From DATARH01 sp963712835 (GTDB lineage: Bacteria > Pseudomonadota > Alphaproteobacteria > ATCC43930 > CGMCC-115725), in the NCBI GenBank assembly GCA_963712835.1, contig CAVQJJ010000011.1, forward strand, positions 558,001 through 622,000: a stretch of 64,000 nucleotides of DNA. Reading direction: 5' to 3'. The notes below the pieces were generated by a model that was given only the letters and a program-made list of their open reading frames with translations, ran no database searches and was not told the origin of the DNA. A program made the translations under genes and the position numbers. Numbering within the stretch: position 1 is the stretch's first letter; each line of letters starts with the position of its first letter. Shown here in pieces: positions 43,115 to 51,398 of this stretch.

Positions 43115-44191
43115 ATGGATTTCGGCATCGGCATCGCCACCTCGGCCAACTCGTGGAAGACCGCGCTGCGCGCCGAGGAGCTCGGCTTCACGCATGCCTG
43201 GTTCTACGACACGCAGATGATCACCGCCGATCCGTTTGTCGCGATGGGCGCGGCGGCGATGAAGACCGGTAAAATCCGGCTCGGCACCGGCGTGCTGGTG
43301 CCGTCCAACCGCTTGGCCGCGGTCACCGCCAACGCCTTCGCCACGCTTAACGGCCTCGCCCCGGGCCGCATCGATTTCGGCGTTGGCACCGGGTTCTCGG
43401 CGCGGCGCGCGATGGGGCTCGGCGCGATGAAGCTCGCCGACATGGAGGAGTACATCCGCGTCGTCTATGCGCTGCTGCGTGGCGAGATCGTCGAGACCGA
43501 CATCGAAGGCAAACAGCGCAAGATCAAGTTCCTCAACCCCGATGCCGGCCTCTTCAACGCCAGCGATCCGATCCCGCTGCACGTGTCGGCCTATGGGCCG
43601 CGCTCGCAGGCGCTGACCGCGAAGCTGGACGCGCGCTGGAAATGCTTTATCCAGGACGTGCCGGGCGGCCTCTCCGCGCTTGCCGGCATGCAGCAAAGCT
43701 GGGCCGAGGCCGGCCGGGCGCCGCAAGACCTTTACGCCACCGCCTGGGTATGCGGCTGTGTGCTGCAGCCGGGCGAGGCGGCCGACAGCCCGCGCGCGAT
43801 GGCGCAATCCGGCCCGCGCGCCGCCGTGCTGCTGCACCGCCACGCCGACATGGACCAACAGGGCTGGCAGAACACGATGGCGGTCGAGGCGCCCGAGGGC
43901 ATTGCCGACGAGGTCAAGGGCTATGTCGAGATGGCGCGGCGCTTCGAGCCGCCCGACGCGCGCTACCTGCAGAACCATCGCGGCCATTTCGTCTTCGTGA
44001 AGCCGGAGGAACGCAAGTTCGTCACCGCCGAGCTGATCCGCCGCACCACCTTCACCGCGCCGCTCCAGGAGTTGACCCAGCGCATCGAGGCGCTGCGCAG
44101 CGCCGGCTGGTCGCAGATCGTGGTGCCCATCGTGCCGGGCCAGGAAGACGCGCTGGAGGATTGGGCCAAGGTCAAGGCGGCGTTCCACTAA
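43115..44191 (+). CDS. Luciferase-like (LLM) flavin-dependent oxidoreductase
   Basis: 358 residues. MDFGIGIATSANSWKTALRA, LGFTHAWFYDTQMITADPF, IRLGTGVLVPSNRLAAVTAN and GRIDFGVGTGFSARRAMG show the LLM barrel of the F420-dependent/MSMEG type. Strong GGAGG upstream of the ATG at 43115 excludes the longer frame. Second LLM enzyme in this catabolic region, differing clearly from the one at 33498. Confidence 0.9.
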   Translation: MDFGIGIATSANSWKTALRAEELGFTHAWFYDTQMITADPFVAMGAAAMKTGKIRLGTGVLVPSNRLAAVTANAFATLNGLAPGRIDFGVGTGFSARRAMGLGAMKLADMEEYIRVVYALLRGEIVETDIEGKQRKIKFLNPDAGLFNASDPIPLHVSAYGPRSQALTAKLDARWKCFIQDVPGGLSALAGMQQSWAEAGRAPQDLYATAWVCGCVLQPGEAADSPRAMAQSGPRAAVLLHRHADMDQQGWQNTMAVEAPEGIADEVKGYVEMARRFEPPDARYLQNHRGHFVFVKPEERKFVTAELIRRTTFTAPLQELTQRIEALRSAGWSQIVVPIVPGQEDALEDWAKVKAAFH

Positions 44192-44195
44192 GTCG

Positions 44196-44288
44196 CGTCA
44201 TTGCGAAGCATCCGAAGGGCGCCGTGGCAATCTCCCGCCGTCTTAGCCCTCGGCGGAAGGAGATTGCTTCGCTGCGCTCACAATGACA
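44196..44288. repeat. 93-bp palindromic element, copy 4
   Basis: Termini CGTCATTGCGAA (44196-44207) and CTCACAATGACA (44277-44288), each one or two bases from the consensus. The inner GTGGCAATCTC and GAGATTGCTTCGC blocks are conserved. It lies between the LLM and Ldh2 genes. Confidence 0.8.
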
Positions 44289-44319
44289 GAGAAAGAAGCA
44301 AGATAGCGCGGAGACACGA

Positions 44320-45393
44320 ATGCCCGATGACACCATTTCGATCGCCCATCGCGTCAGCCACGCGGCGCTGATCGAATTCATCGCCACGGCCTATCGCGCG
44401 GCGGGCATTTCCGAGGGCGATGCGCGGAAGGCCGCCGAGCTGATGGCGCGCTCGGACATTTCCGGGGCCGACGGGCATGGCGTGTTCCGCCTGCCGCAAT
44501 ACATCCGTCGCATCAAGAAGGGCGGGCTCAACACGCGGCCGAACATCGTTGTCAACCGCACCGCGCCGGGGACGGCGCTGGTCGATGGCGATAACGGGCT
44601 TGGCAGCCTGGTCGTGGCGCGCGCGGTCGAGACCGCGATCGAGATCGCCCGCGACCAAGGCGTCGGCTGGGCCGGCACGCGGCACGGCAACCATGCCGGC
44701 GCCGCCGCGGTCTACGCCGCGATGCCGATCGAGCACGACATGATCGGCATCTATTTCGCGGTCGGCAACGCCAACCATCTGCCGCCCTGGGGCGGGATCG
44801 ATATGCTGCTGTCGACCAACCCGCTGGCGATCGCGATGCCGGCGCTGGAGGAGCCGTCGCTGGTGCTCGACATGGCGACGACGGTCGCCGCCTACGGCAA
44901 GGTCAAGGTCGCCGCGCAGCAGGGCAAGACCATGCCAGAGGGCTGGATGATCGACCGCCAGGGCCGGCCGCTCACCGACCCCAAACGCTCGGATGACGGG
45001 TTCCTCCTGCCGATCGGCGGCTACAAGGGCGCGGCGATGTCGCTGATGTTCGGGCTCTTGGCCGGGACGCTCAACGGCGCCGCCAATGGCGACGACGTCG
45101 TCGATTTCAACAAGGACGACACCACCCCGACCAATACCGGCCAGGCGATCTGCGTGCTCGACATCAAGCGCTTCGCCGAGCCGACCGCGTTCAAGCGCCA
45201 GGTCGACAATGTGATCCGCCAGCTGCATGGTTCGGCGCTGCTGCCCGGCTTCGACCGCATCCGTCTGCCGGGCGAGGACCGCGCCGCCCGCATCAAGGAG
45301 CGCACGAAAAACGGCATCCCCATCCCGCCCGAATTGAAGGCCGCGCTCGACAAGATGGCGGGCGAATTGGGGATTACGCCGCTGTTCGGGTAG
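44320..45393 (+). CDS. Ldh2/malate-lactate dehydrogenase family oxidoreductase
   Basis: 357 residues. The family features are the DISGADGHGVFRLPQYIRR helix with the catalytic His, GNANHLPPWGG-like substrate loop, STNPLAIAMPALEEP and the GGYKGAAMSLMFGLLAG C-terminal signature. Members reduce 2-oxo acids, sulfolactate, ureidoglycolate or delta-1-piperideine-2-carboxylate with NAD(P)H. It probably ends the accessory catabolic stretch; exact substrate unknown. Confidence 0.92.
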   Translation: MPDDTISIAHRVSHAALIEFIATAYRAAGISEGDARKAAELMARSDISGADGHGVFRLPQYIRRIKKGGLNTRPNIVVNRTAPGTALVDGDNGLGSLVVARAVETAIEIARDQGVGWAGTRHGNHAGAAAVYAAMPIEHDMIGIYFAVGNANHLPPWGGIDMLLSTNPLAIAMPALEEPSLVLDMATTVAAYGKVKVAAQQGKTMPEGWMIDRQGRPLTDPKRSDDGFLLPIGGYKGAAMSLMFGLLAGTLNGAANGDDVVDFNKDDTTPTNTGQAICVLDIKRFAEPTAFKRQVDNVIRQLHGSALLPGFDRIRLPGEDRAARIKERTKNGIPIPPELKAALDKMAGELGITPLFG

Positions 45394-45454
45394 TTCCCCT
45401 CCTATGCCACTCCTCTCCCCGAACGCTTCCCGGCGAAAGCTTACGCCGACAACT

Positions 45455-45770
45455 TTAGCCCTGGATCTCCTGCACCACGTCGAGCACGGCGCGGCGGCGG
45501 GTCACACGGTTCTGCCAGACCCGGTCGAAATCCTCGACCAGCGGCTTGATCGCGTCCGATGTCGAGACGGCCTCGGCCGCTTCGACCGAGTTCGAACTCG
45601 TAAAACGCGACATGCACGCCAGGATCGCTCTTGCTCCAGCAGCGCCAGGCGCGGCGCGCCTTGAAGACACGCAACGCCCAGGGCAGATGGTCAGTCTCGT
45701 ACCAATGGTCGAATTGCGCGCGGTCGGCTTCCGGCACTTCCGCGCGCACCGCGAAATAGGCTTTCGCCAT
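45455..45770 (-). pseudogene. Small dimeric alpha/beta-barrel-like protein, frameshifted as given
   Basis: Starts MAKAYFAVRAEVPEADRAQF, continues DHWYETDHLPWALRVF to VHVAFYEF, then changes frame; the other frame gives SVEAAEAVSTSDAIKPLVED, then FDRVWQNRVTRR and a stop at 45455. One extra base in GAGTTC (45588-45593, plus strand) explains the break; removing it gives YEFDSVEAAEA. The total would be 104 residues, a ferredoxin-like dimeric barrel by pattern (DHWYxTDHLP). Follows dodecin by 11 bases. Function unknown. Confidence 0.65.
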
Positions 45771-45781
45771 CAAGGCCTCAT

Positions 45782-45991
45782 CTAATCGTCGAGGGTGAAT
45801 CCGACCTTCAGTGTAACCTGGAAATGATGAATCTTGCCGTTCTGGATGTGGCCGCGGGTTTCGACGACCTCGAACCAGCGGAGGTCGCGCAAGGTCTTCG
45901 ACGCGCGGCCGATTGCGGTAGTGATGGCGTCGTCGATGCTTTTCTCCGAGGAGCCGACGATTTGAATGACGCGATAGACGTGTTCGTCCAT
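45782..45991 (-). CDS. Dodecin (flavin storage protein)
   Basis: 69 residues: HVYRVIQIVGSSEKSIDDAI, RASKTLRDLRWFEVVETRG and a beta-hairpin ending QVTLKVGFTLDD. The Trp that stacks on flavin is in LRWFEV. Dodecins form dodecameric flavin-sequestering shells. ATG at 45991 with a GGGAGGCAGG site; an upstream extension is unsupported. The small barrel gene follows in the same operon. Confidence 0.93.
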   Translation of the reverse strand: MDEHVYRVIQIVGSSEKSIDDAITTAIGRASKTLRDLRWFEVVETRGHIQNGKIHHFQVTLKVGFTLDD

Positions 45992-46109
45992 GCCTGCCTC
46001 CCTGGTTGACTTGCGTGTCGTTGGCGCCTCTGGGAAATCCATCCGGCGCGTCACGACAATACGAGCGAACGGTTGGGCAGGCGACAACGATCCCGTTTTG
46101 CGCAAAGCG

Positions 46110-47348
46110 TCAGGTGTTGATCGCTTTGCCCGTCAGCACCGCGCGCAGCTGCTCGGCGAGTAGCGCCTTGGTGAACGGCTTGGCGATGAACGCGGCATCG
46201 CTCGGCGCGATCTCGGCATAGCCGGACATATAAAGGACGGCAAGGCCGGGCCTCAGGCCCTGCGCCATCACCGCCAGTTCCTCGCCTCCGAGGCCGCCCG
46301 GCAGCACCAGATCGGCGAACAGCAGATCGACCGGGCCGCCGCCCTCGAGCAGCGCCAACGCCTCCCCCGCGCCCGCGGCGACAATCGGGCGGTAGCCGAG
46401 ATCGGCAACCATCTTCGCCACTGCATTGCGTACCAGCGGCGCGTCTTCGACAATGAGGACCGTCTCGCCGTGCCCGCGGTTTGGCGCCTGGCTACGGTGC
46501 TCGGCCGGCGCGGTATCGCCGAAGCGCGGCAGGAACAGCTGCACGGTCGTGCCGCCGCCCGGCTCGCTGTCGATCCGCGCGTATCCACCGGATTGCCGGG
46601 CGTAGCCATAGACCTGGCTCAGCCCGAGCCCACTGTGGTCGGAACCGGGTTTGGTAGTGAAGAAGGGCTCGAACGCCCGCTCCGCAACATCGGACCGCAT
46701 GCCCGTCCCGTTATCGCTGACCGCGACCAGCACATATCGCCCCGCCGGCTCACCGGGATGCAGCATCGCATAGGCCGCGTCGAGTGTGATGTCTGTCGTG
46801 CCGATGGTGAGCCGACCGCCGTCGGGCATCGCGTCGCGGGCGTTGAGCGCGAGGTTGAGGAGCGCGGTCTCGAACTGGTTGCGATCAGCCAGCACCAGCC
46901 CGGCATTGCGGCCGAGCCGGGCCTCGATCTCGATCCCCACCGGGATCGCCCGGCGCAACATCAGTTGGGTCTGCGCTACGCTCTCGTTGATGTCGAGGCT
47001 GGTCGGCTTGAGTGGCTGCCGGCGGGCGAAGGCGAGCAGGTGGCCGATCAGGCTATGCGCCTGGTCAATCGCGACACGCGCGCCCTCGAACAGCGGCTCG
47101 GTGGCGCCGGTCCGCGGTACCTCCTCGGCGAGCGACTCGAGGTTGAAATTGATCGCCAGCAGCAGGTTGTTGAAGTCATGCGCGATGCCGCCGGTGATCT
47201 GACCGAGCGCATCCATCTTCTGCGCATGGCGCAGCCGGTCCTCGAAGCGCGGGTTTGGCCGCGGCTCGGGCTTGCCGGGTGCCGGGGGCCGCGCCGCCAA
47301 GGCGAGCGCGATCACATCCGCATCGCTCACTTCAACGTCTCTACACAC
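46110..47348 (-). CDS. Hybrid sensor histidine kinase with C-terminal receiver
   Basis: 412 residues and no transmembrane or PAS sensor. HisKA with phospho-His in GQITGGIAHDFNNLL (about residue 57); HATPase N-box LLNLALNARDAMPDGG, then SDNGTGM and GLGLSQVYGYARQSGG; receiver from about 293 with LIVEDAPLVRNAV, phospho-Asp in LLFADLVLPGG and Lys in FIAKPFT. The start is a GTG at 47348 (a GTG six codons in is possible). Kinases of the AHDFNNLL class are common in alphaproteobacteria. It is divergent from the receiver genes at 47526-48942, its likely partners. Confidence 0.92.
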   Translation of the reverse strand: MCRDVEVSDADVIALALAARPPAPGKPEPRPNPRFEDRLRHAQKMDALGQITGGIAHDFNNLLLAINFNLESLAEEVPRTGATEPLFEGARVAIDQAHSLIGHLLAFARRQPLKPTSLDINESVAQTQLMLRRAIPVGIEIEARLGRNAGLVLADRNQFETALLNLALNARDAMPDGGRLTIGTTDITLDAAYAMLHPGEPAGRYVLVAVSDNGTGMRSDVAERAFEPFFTTKPGSDHSGLGLSQVYGYARQSGGYARIDSEPGGGTTVQLFLPRFGDTAPAEHRSQAPNRGHGETVLIVEDAPLVRNAVAKMVADLGYRPIVAAGAGEALALLEGGGPVDLLFADLVLPGGLGGEELAVMAQGLRPGLAVLYMSGYAEIAPSDAAFIAKPFTKALLAEQLRAVLTGKAINT

Positions 47349-47525
47349 CTATAAAGGGTATTTCAGACGTTAGAGCTGTACCATTGAAGAATTGGTTACC
47401 CGGTCGGACGCGGTAGGCCAGGCCCCATTTGCGACTTCTTAACCTCGTTTCCGTACCGTCCGATGAATGGACCGCGACGCGCGGCACCTTGCCGTGCGGG
47501 ATCGGTTCGTCGTCGCGGATGGCGC

Positions 47526-48152
47526 ATGAGAATATTGCTTGCCGACGATCATCATCTGGTGCGCGAGGCGATCGCCAGCTATCTGACGCGCGCGGCGACG
47601 GACATTGTCTGCATTGAGGCGTCGGATTTCCAGCAGGTACGCGAAAGACTGGCCGAGCACAGCACTTTCGATCTGGTGATTCTCGACTACCGGATGCCCG
47701 GAATGAACGGGCTCGCGGGTCTTGACGAGGTCAAGCAAAGCCTGCCGCAAACTCCCGTCGCGATCCTCTCCGGCGCGATGGATGCCGACGAGGCGGAACG
47801 CGCTTTCGAACGCGGCGCGGCCGGCGTCATCATGAAGAATCTGCGCGGCACGGCGCTGTTGACGGCGCTGCGGCTGATGGCGGCGGGCGAGACCTATGTC
47901 CCGCGTTCGGTAGTCAGCGCTCGCCCCGGCCGTTCCGCGGGCCGTCTGTCGTTCGACAATCTCACCCCACGCGAGCTCGACTGCGTCGAGCATCTGGTGC
48001 ATGGCTCGCCCAATCGCGAGATCGCCGATCGACTGGCGATCTCGGAAACCACGGTCAAGCTGCACCTCAACAGTGCCTTCAAGAAAATGGGCGCTCGCAA
48101 CCGCTCGGACGCGGTGCGGATCGCCATGCTGCAAGGAATGAGCGGGCTATGA
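47526..48152 (+). CDS. LuxR/FixJ-type (NarL family) response regulator
   Basis: 208 residues. Receiver: LLADDHHLVREAI, phospho-Asp in LVILDYRMPGMNGL, Lys in GVIMKNLRG. C-terminal helix-turn-helix: LTPRELDCVEHLVHG and REIADRLAISETTVKLHLNS. This is the only DNA-binding output in the cluster. ATG at 47526 (MRILLADDHH). Its stop overlaps the next gene's ATG (ATGA). The 177-base gap to the divergent hybrid kinase holds the promoters. Confidence 0.92.
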   Translation: MRILLADDHHLVREAIASYLTRAATDIVCIEASDFQQVRERLAEHSTFDLVILDYRMPGMNGLAGLDEVKQSLPQTPVAILSGAMDADEAERAFERGAAGVIMKNLRGTALLTALRLMAAGETYVPRSVVSARPGRSAGRLSFDNLTPRELDCVEHLVHGSPNREIADRLAISETTVKLHLNSAFKKMGARNRSDAVRIAMLQGMSGL

Positions 48153-48544
48153 ATGCGACCTCGGAGGCTCGACTGATGAACACGGTGCTGGTGATCGACG
48201 ACGATCCGGTGTTTTGCACCGTCGTCGAGGGGATCCTCGAACACGACGGATACGCGGTGACTACGGCGGGCGACGCACAGACCGGCATCAGCCGGTTTGG
48301 GGAGTTGGCTCCCGATCTCGTCATCGTCGACATCCTGATGCCCGGCAAGGAAGGCATTGCGACGATCCTCGAATTGCGCGAAGCCAACCCCGAGGCGCGC
48401 ATTCTCGCGATTACCGGCGGCGGCAGTTTCGCCGCGGGCGACGTGCTGCGCATCGCCGAGCTGTTGGGCGCCGACAACAGCCTCAAGAAGCCGTTCGAGC
48501 CGGCCGCGCTGCTGTCAACGGTCAGACGCTGCCTCGCGACATAG
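48149..48544 (+). CDS. Single receiver-domain protein
   Basis: 131 residues. VLVIDDDPVFCTVVEGIL, phospho-Asp in LVIVDILMPGKEG, and Lys in NSLKKPFEP. No output domain. Overlaps the LuxR-type gene by four bases, so it is co-translated. Probably a phosphate shuttle or sink, or a competitor, between the hybrid kinase and the LuxR-type regulator (inference). Confidence 0.9.
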   Translation: MNATSEARLMNTVLVIDDDPVFCTVVEGILEHDGYAVTTAGDAQTGISRFGELAPDLVIVDILMPGKEGIATILELREANPEARILAITGGGSFAAGDVLRIAELLGADNSLKKPFEPAALLSTVRRCLAT

Positions 48545-48648
48545 CGGGAAGAACAAGCCGGCACCCCATACCAATGGTCTAATCGCCAGCCTTTCGGTTG
48601 GGGATCGGCGCGCTGCGCTGCCGGCGATGACTCGATACGGTCGGGTCG

Positions 48649-48942
48649 ATGGTCACGATACACGTCATCGACCGCGATCCCGCGATGCGCCTCGCCGCGC
48701 GGCGGGCGCTAGAGCCCGCCGGGTTTATCGTCAGCGAAAACGCCGACGACGCGGAACCTATGCCTTCCCGTCTCGACCTTGTCGTCGCCGATCTCTCTAC
48801 ATCCAGCCTCACCTCGATAAGGCGGTGGCATCCCGGCGCGCGCGTGCTGGCGACGGGCCGAGACGGGCTGACAAAGCCGTTTACCGCAAGCGAGTTGCTT
48901 GTCGCCGTGCGGCGATGCCTGGCGCGGCCGTTTCTATGCTGA
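48649..48942 (+). CDS. Shortened receiver-like protein
   Basis: 97 residues, clearly a receiver but about 20 shorter than usual: IHVIDRDPAMRLAARRAL, phospho-Asp candidate in DLVVADLS, and LTKPFTASELLVAVRRCLA. The segment between strand 3 and strand 5 is compressed, and the Thr/Ser switch position is uncertain. It may bind partners without normal phosphorylation. The start is the ATG at 48649. Its last nine bases overlap the convergent MFS gene. Confidence 0.75.
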   Translation: MVTIHVIDRDPAMRLAARRALEPAGFIVSENADDAEPMPSRLDLVVADLSTSSLTSIRRWHPGARVLATGRDGLTKPFTASELLVAVRRCLARPFLC

Positions 48943-50343
48943 GCGGCGCCACCACGGAATCGCGACGACGCTGAGCGCGACCGTGACCCCGGCGATCTTG
49001 AAGACGCCGGTGAATGCCGTGAGGAAAACCGCCGGCTCGGCGGTGGCCCCATGCCCGATGCGGCTGAAGATCAGCGTCAGGAGCGCCGCGCCGGTCACCG
49101 TGCCCATGGTGCGCGTCAGTATCGAGAGGCTGCCGGCAACACCGCGATCGGCGAGCGGCGACGAGCGGATCACGATGTCGGTGTAGGCGACCTGGAACAG
49201 CCCGACCCCGATTCCCTGCACGGACAGGATCAGCGCCATCGCACCCGGTGTGATATCGGGCGGCCACAGCCCAATCAGAAACAGCCCGCCGCCGACCGTC
49301 AGAATGCCGAGCGCGCCGACCTTCTCGGCGGCGACCCTCGCGACCAGCCGCCCGGCCAAAGGCGAAGTCAGCGCCATCGCCGTCGAGCCGGACGCCAGCA
49401 CCACCCCCGCGAGCCACAGCGGCATCGCGCTGAACCGGGCGAAGAAATACGGCACGAACAGCAGTACCGAGAACGCCGCCAGGTTCATCAGCATGTAGAC
49501 CGCGTTGATCATCGCGAAGCCAGGATCGCGGAAGAGGCCAATGCGGATCATCGGCCGCGCGGTGCGACCTTCCCACCAAGCGAAAAGCGCCAGTGTCACC
49601 ACCGCCGCGCCGAGCAGCGCCGCCATCTGCAAGCCGGGGCCCTGCCGCGATCCGGCATTGATCCCGAGCAGCAGCAGTGTCAGCCCCAAGGCCAGCAGCA
49701 GCGCGCCGGCGATATCGAACCGCTCGCCAGCGCTGGGCGGGCTCGCCGGCAAGCCGCGCAGGAACACAAGGCTCACCAACGCGATCGGCGCGCGAAACCA
49801 GAACACCGCCGGCCACCCCCAGCGCGCCACCAACGCCCCGCCGATCAGCGGTCCCGACGCGGAGCCAAGCGCGAAAATCAGCGTGAAAATGCCGACCGCG
49901 TGGCTGCGCCGCTCCTCGGGGTAGAGTCCGGTGACCAGCGCGGGCGCGCAGCTGATCACCAGCCCCGCGCCGATCCCTTGCAAGAAGCGAAAGAACAAGA
50001 GCCAGCCAAACCCCGGCGCGGCGGCGCACAGCAGATAGGCGATGACGCTCCACGCGAGGCCCGCGCGAAACACCCGAGCATGCCCGCCGATATCGCCGAT
50101 CCGGCCGCAGGCGAGCATCAGCGCCGCGTAAGTCAGCGTGTAACAGATCACCACCCACTGGATCATCGACAGCGGCAGGCCGAAGCTGCCGGTGATGTCG
50201 GGGAAGCTGATATTGACGGCGGTATCGAGCGGCACGATCGCCATGCCGAGCCCGAGCATCACCAGCCGGAAGCCATGGCCCGCCGCCATCCCCTGCCGCG
50301 CGGCAATGTCTTGGGCCGCTGGCGGCGAGGACGATTGGGACAT
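48934..50343 (-). CDS. MFS drug transporter (DHA2-like, 14 spans)
   Basis: 469 residues with about 13-14 hydrophobic segments. The opening FRLVMLGLGMAIVPLDTAVN, then GRIGDIGGHARVFRAGLAW and LIGGALVARWGWPAVFWF are typical of DHA2 drug:H+ antiporters. The start MSQSSSPPAAQ at 50343 is preferred over an upstream frame. It stands alone, without an adaptor protein gene. Substrate unknown. Confidence 0.9.
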   Translation of the reverse strand: MSQSSSPPAAQDIAARQGMAAGHGFRLVMLGLGMAIVPLDTAVNISFPDITGSFGLPLSMIQWVVICYTLTYAALMLACGRIGDIGGHARVFRAGLAWSVIAYLLCAAAPGFGWLLFFRFLQGIGAGLVISCAPALVTGLYPEERRSHAVGIFTLIFALGSASGPLIGGALVARWGWPAVFWFRAPIALVSLVFLRGLPASPPSAGERFDIAGALLLALGLTLLLLGINAGSRQGPGLQMAALLGAAVVTLALFAWWEGRTARPMIRIGLFRDPGFAMINAVYMLMNLAAFSVLLFVPYFFARFSAMPLWLAGVVLASGSTAMALTSPLAGRLVARVAAEKVGALGILTVGGGLFLIGLWPPDITPGAMALILSVQGIGVGLFQVAYTDIVIRSSPLADRGVAGSLSILTRTMGTVTGAALLTLIFSRIGHGATAEPAVFLTAFTGVFKIAGVTVALSVVAIPWWRRSA

Positions 50344-50423
50344 CCCCGACCATACCGCGGATGGCCGTCTCGCGCTAAGTTGATTGCCGAAACCAGACCC
50401 GCGTCCCATTTGATGTCGGGCAC

Positions 50424-51398
50424 ATGGGGGCGGATATGCACGGCAGCGCGATACGCGGCGGCAATGGTTACGCCCTCGCCCTCCACGGCGGCGCCGGCAC
50501 CCTGAAACGTGGCGACATGAGCGCCGAGCGCGAGGCGCTTTACCGCGCCGGGCTCGCTCGTGCGCTGGTCGCCGGGCACCACGTGCTGTCGCAAGGCGGC
50601 AGCGCGCTCGATGCGGTGACGCAGGCGGTTTGCGTACTGGAAAACGACAAGCTGTTCAACGCCGGCCGCGGCGCGGTCTTTACCCGCGACGGTCGGCAAG
50701 AGATGGACGCCGCGGTGATGGACGGGCGCGACCGGCGCGCCGGCGCGGTCGCCGGAATCTTCGGCCCGAAGCACCCGGTGCTCGCGGCACGCGCGGTCAT
50801 GGAACGGTCAGCGCACGTGCTGCTGGTCGGCAAGGGCGCGACGGCGTTCTGCCGCGAAGCCGGGCTCGACTTTGCCGAGCGGGATTATTTCTTCACCGAG
50901 GCGCGCTGGCAGGCGCTCGCCGAAACGATCGCGCAGGACGGCGGGGCGATTGACACCGACGAATCGCGCCGCCACGGCACGGTCGGCGCTGTGGCGCGCG
51001 ACCGTAACGGCAACCTCGCGGCGGCGACTTCGACCGGCGGCATGACCGGCAAGCTTTCCGGCCGGGTCGGGGACAGCCCGATCATCGGCGCCGGCACCTT
51101 TGCCGACAATGCGACCTGCGCGGTCTCGGCGACCGGGCATGGCGAGTTCTTCATCCGCTACGGCGCCGCGCACGAGATCGCCGCGCGGATCGCGCATGCC
51201 GGACAAGGTCTCGCCGAGGCGGCCGAGACGGTCGTTGCCGCGCTCGGCGCCGTCGGCGGCTCGGGCGGGCTCGTCGCGGTCGGGGCCGACGGTACGCTCG
51301 CCCTGCCGTTCAATTGCGCCGGCATGTATCGCGGCTATGTCAATGACGAGGGAATCGTGTACACCGCGATCTACGACGAGCCGTTCGAAGCGTCATGA
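50424..51398 (+). CDS. Isoaspartyl peptidase / type III L-asparaginase
   Basis: 324-residue Ntn-hydrolase precursor. It cleaves itself before the Thr in RRHGTVGAVARDRNG (about residue 189), giving the catalytic N-terminal threonine; ALALHGGAGTL and LFNAGRGAVFTRDG are the alpha-subunit motifs, and GDSPIIGAGTFADN with ATGHGE are the beta-subunit motifs. It removes beta-aspartyl residues or asparagine from peptides. It overlaps the ABC binding-protein gene by four bases, suggesting that imported peptides or amino acids are its substrates. Confidence 0.93.
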   Translation: MGADMHGSAIRGGNGYALALHGGAGTLKRGDMSAEREALYRAGLARALVAGHHVLSQGGSALDAVTQAVCVLENDKLFNAGRGAVFTRDGRQEMDAAVMDGRDRRAGAVAGIFGPKHPVLAARAVMERSAHVLLVGKGATAFCREAGLDFAERDYFFTEARWQALAETIAQDGGAIDTDESRRHGTVGAVARDRNGNLAAATSTGGMTGKLSGRVGDSPIIGAGTFADNATCAVSATGHGEFFIRYGAAHEIAARIAHAGQGLAEAAETVVAALGAVGGSGGLVAVGADGTLALPFNCAGMYRGYVNDEGIVYTAIYDEPFEAS

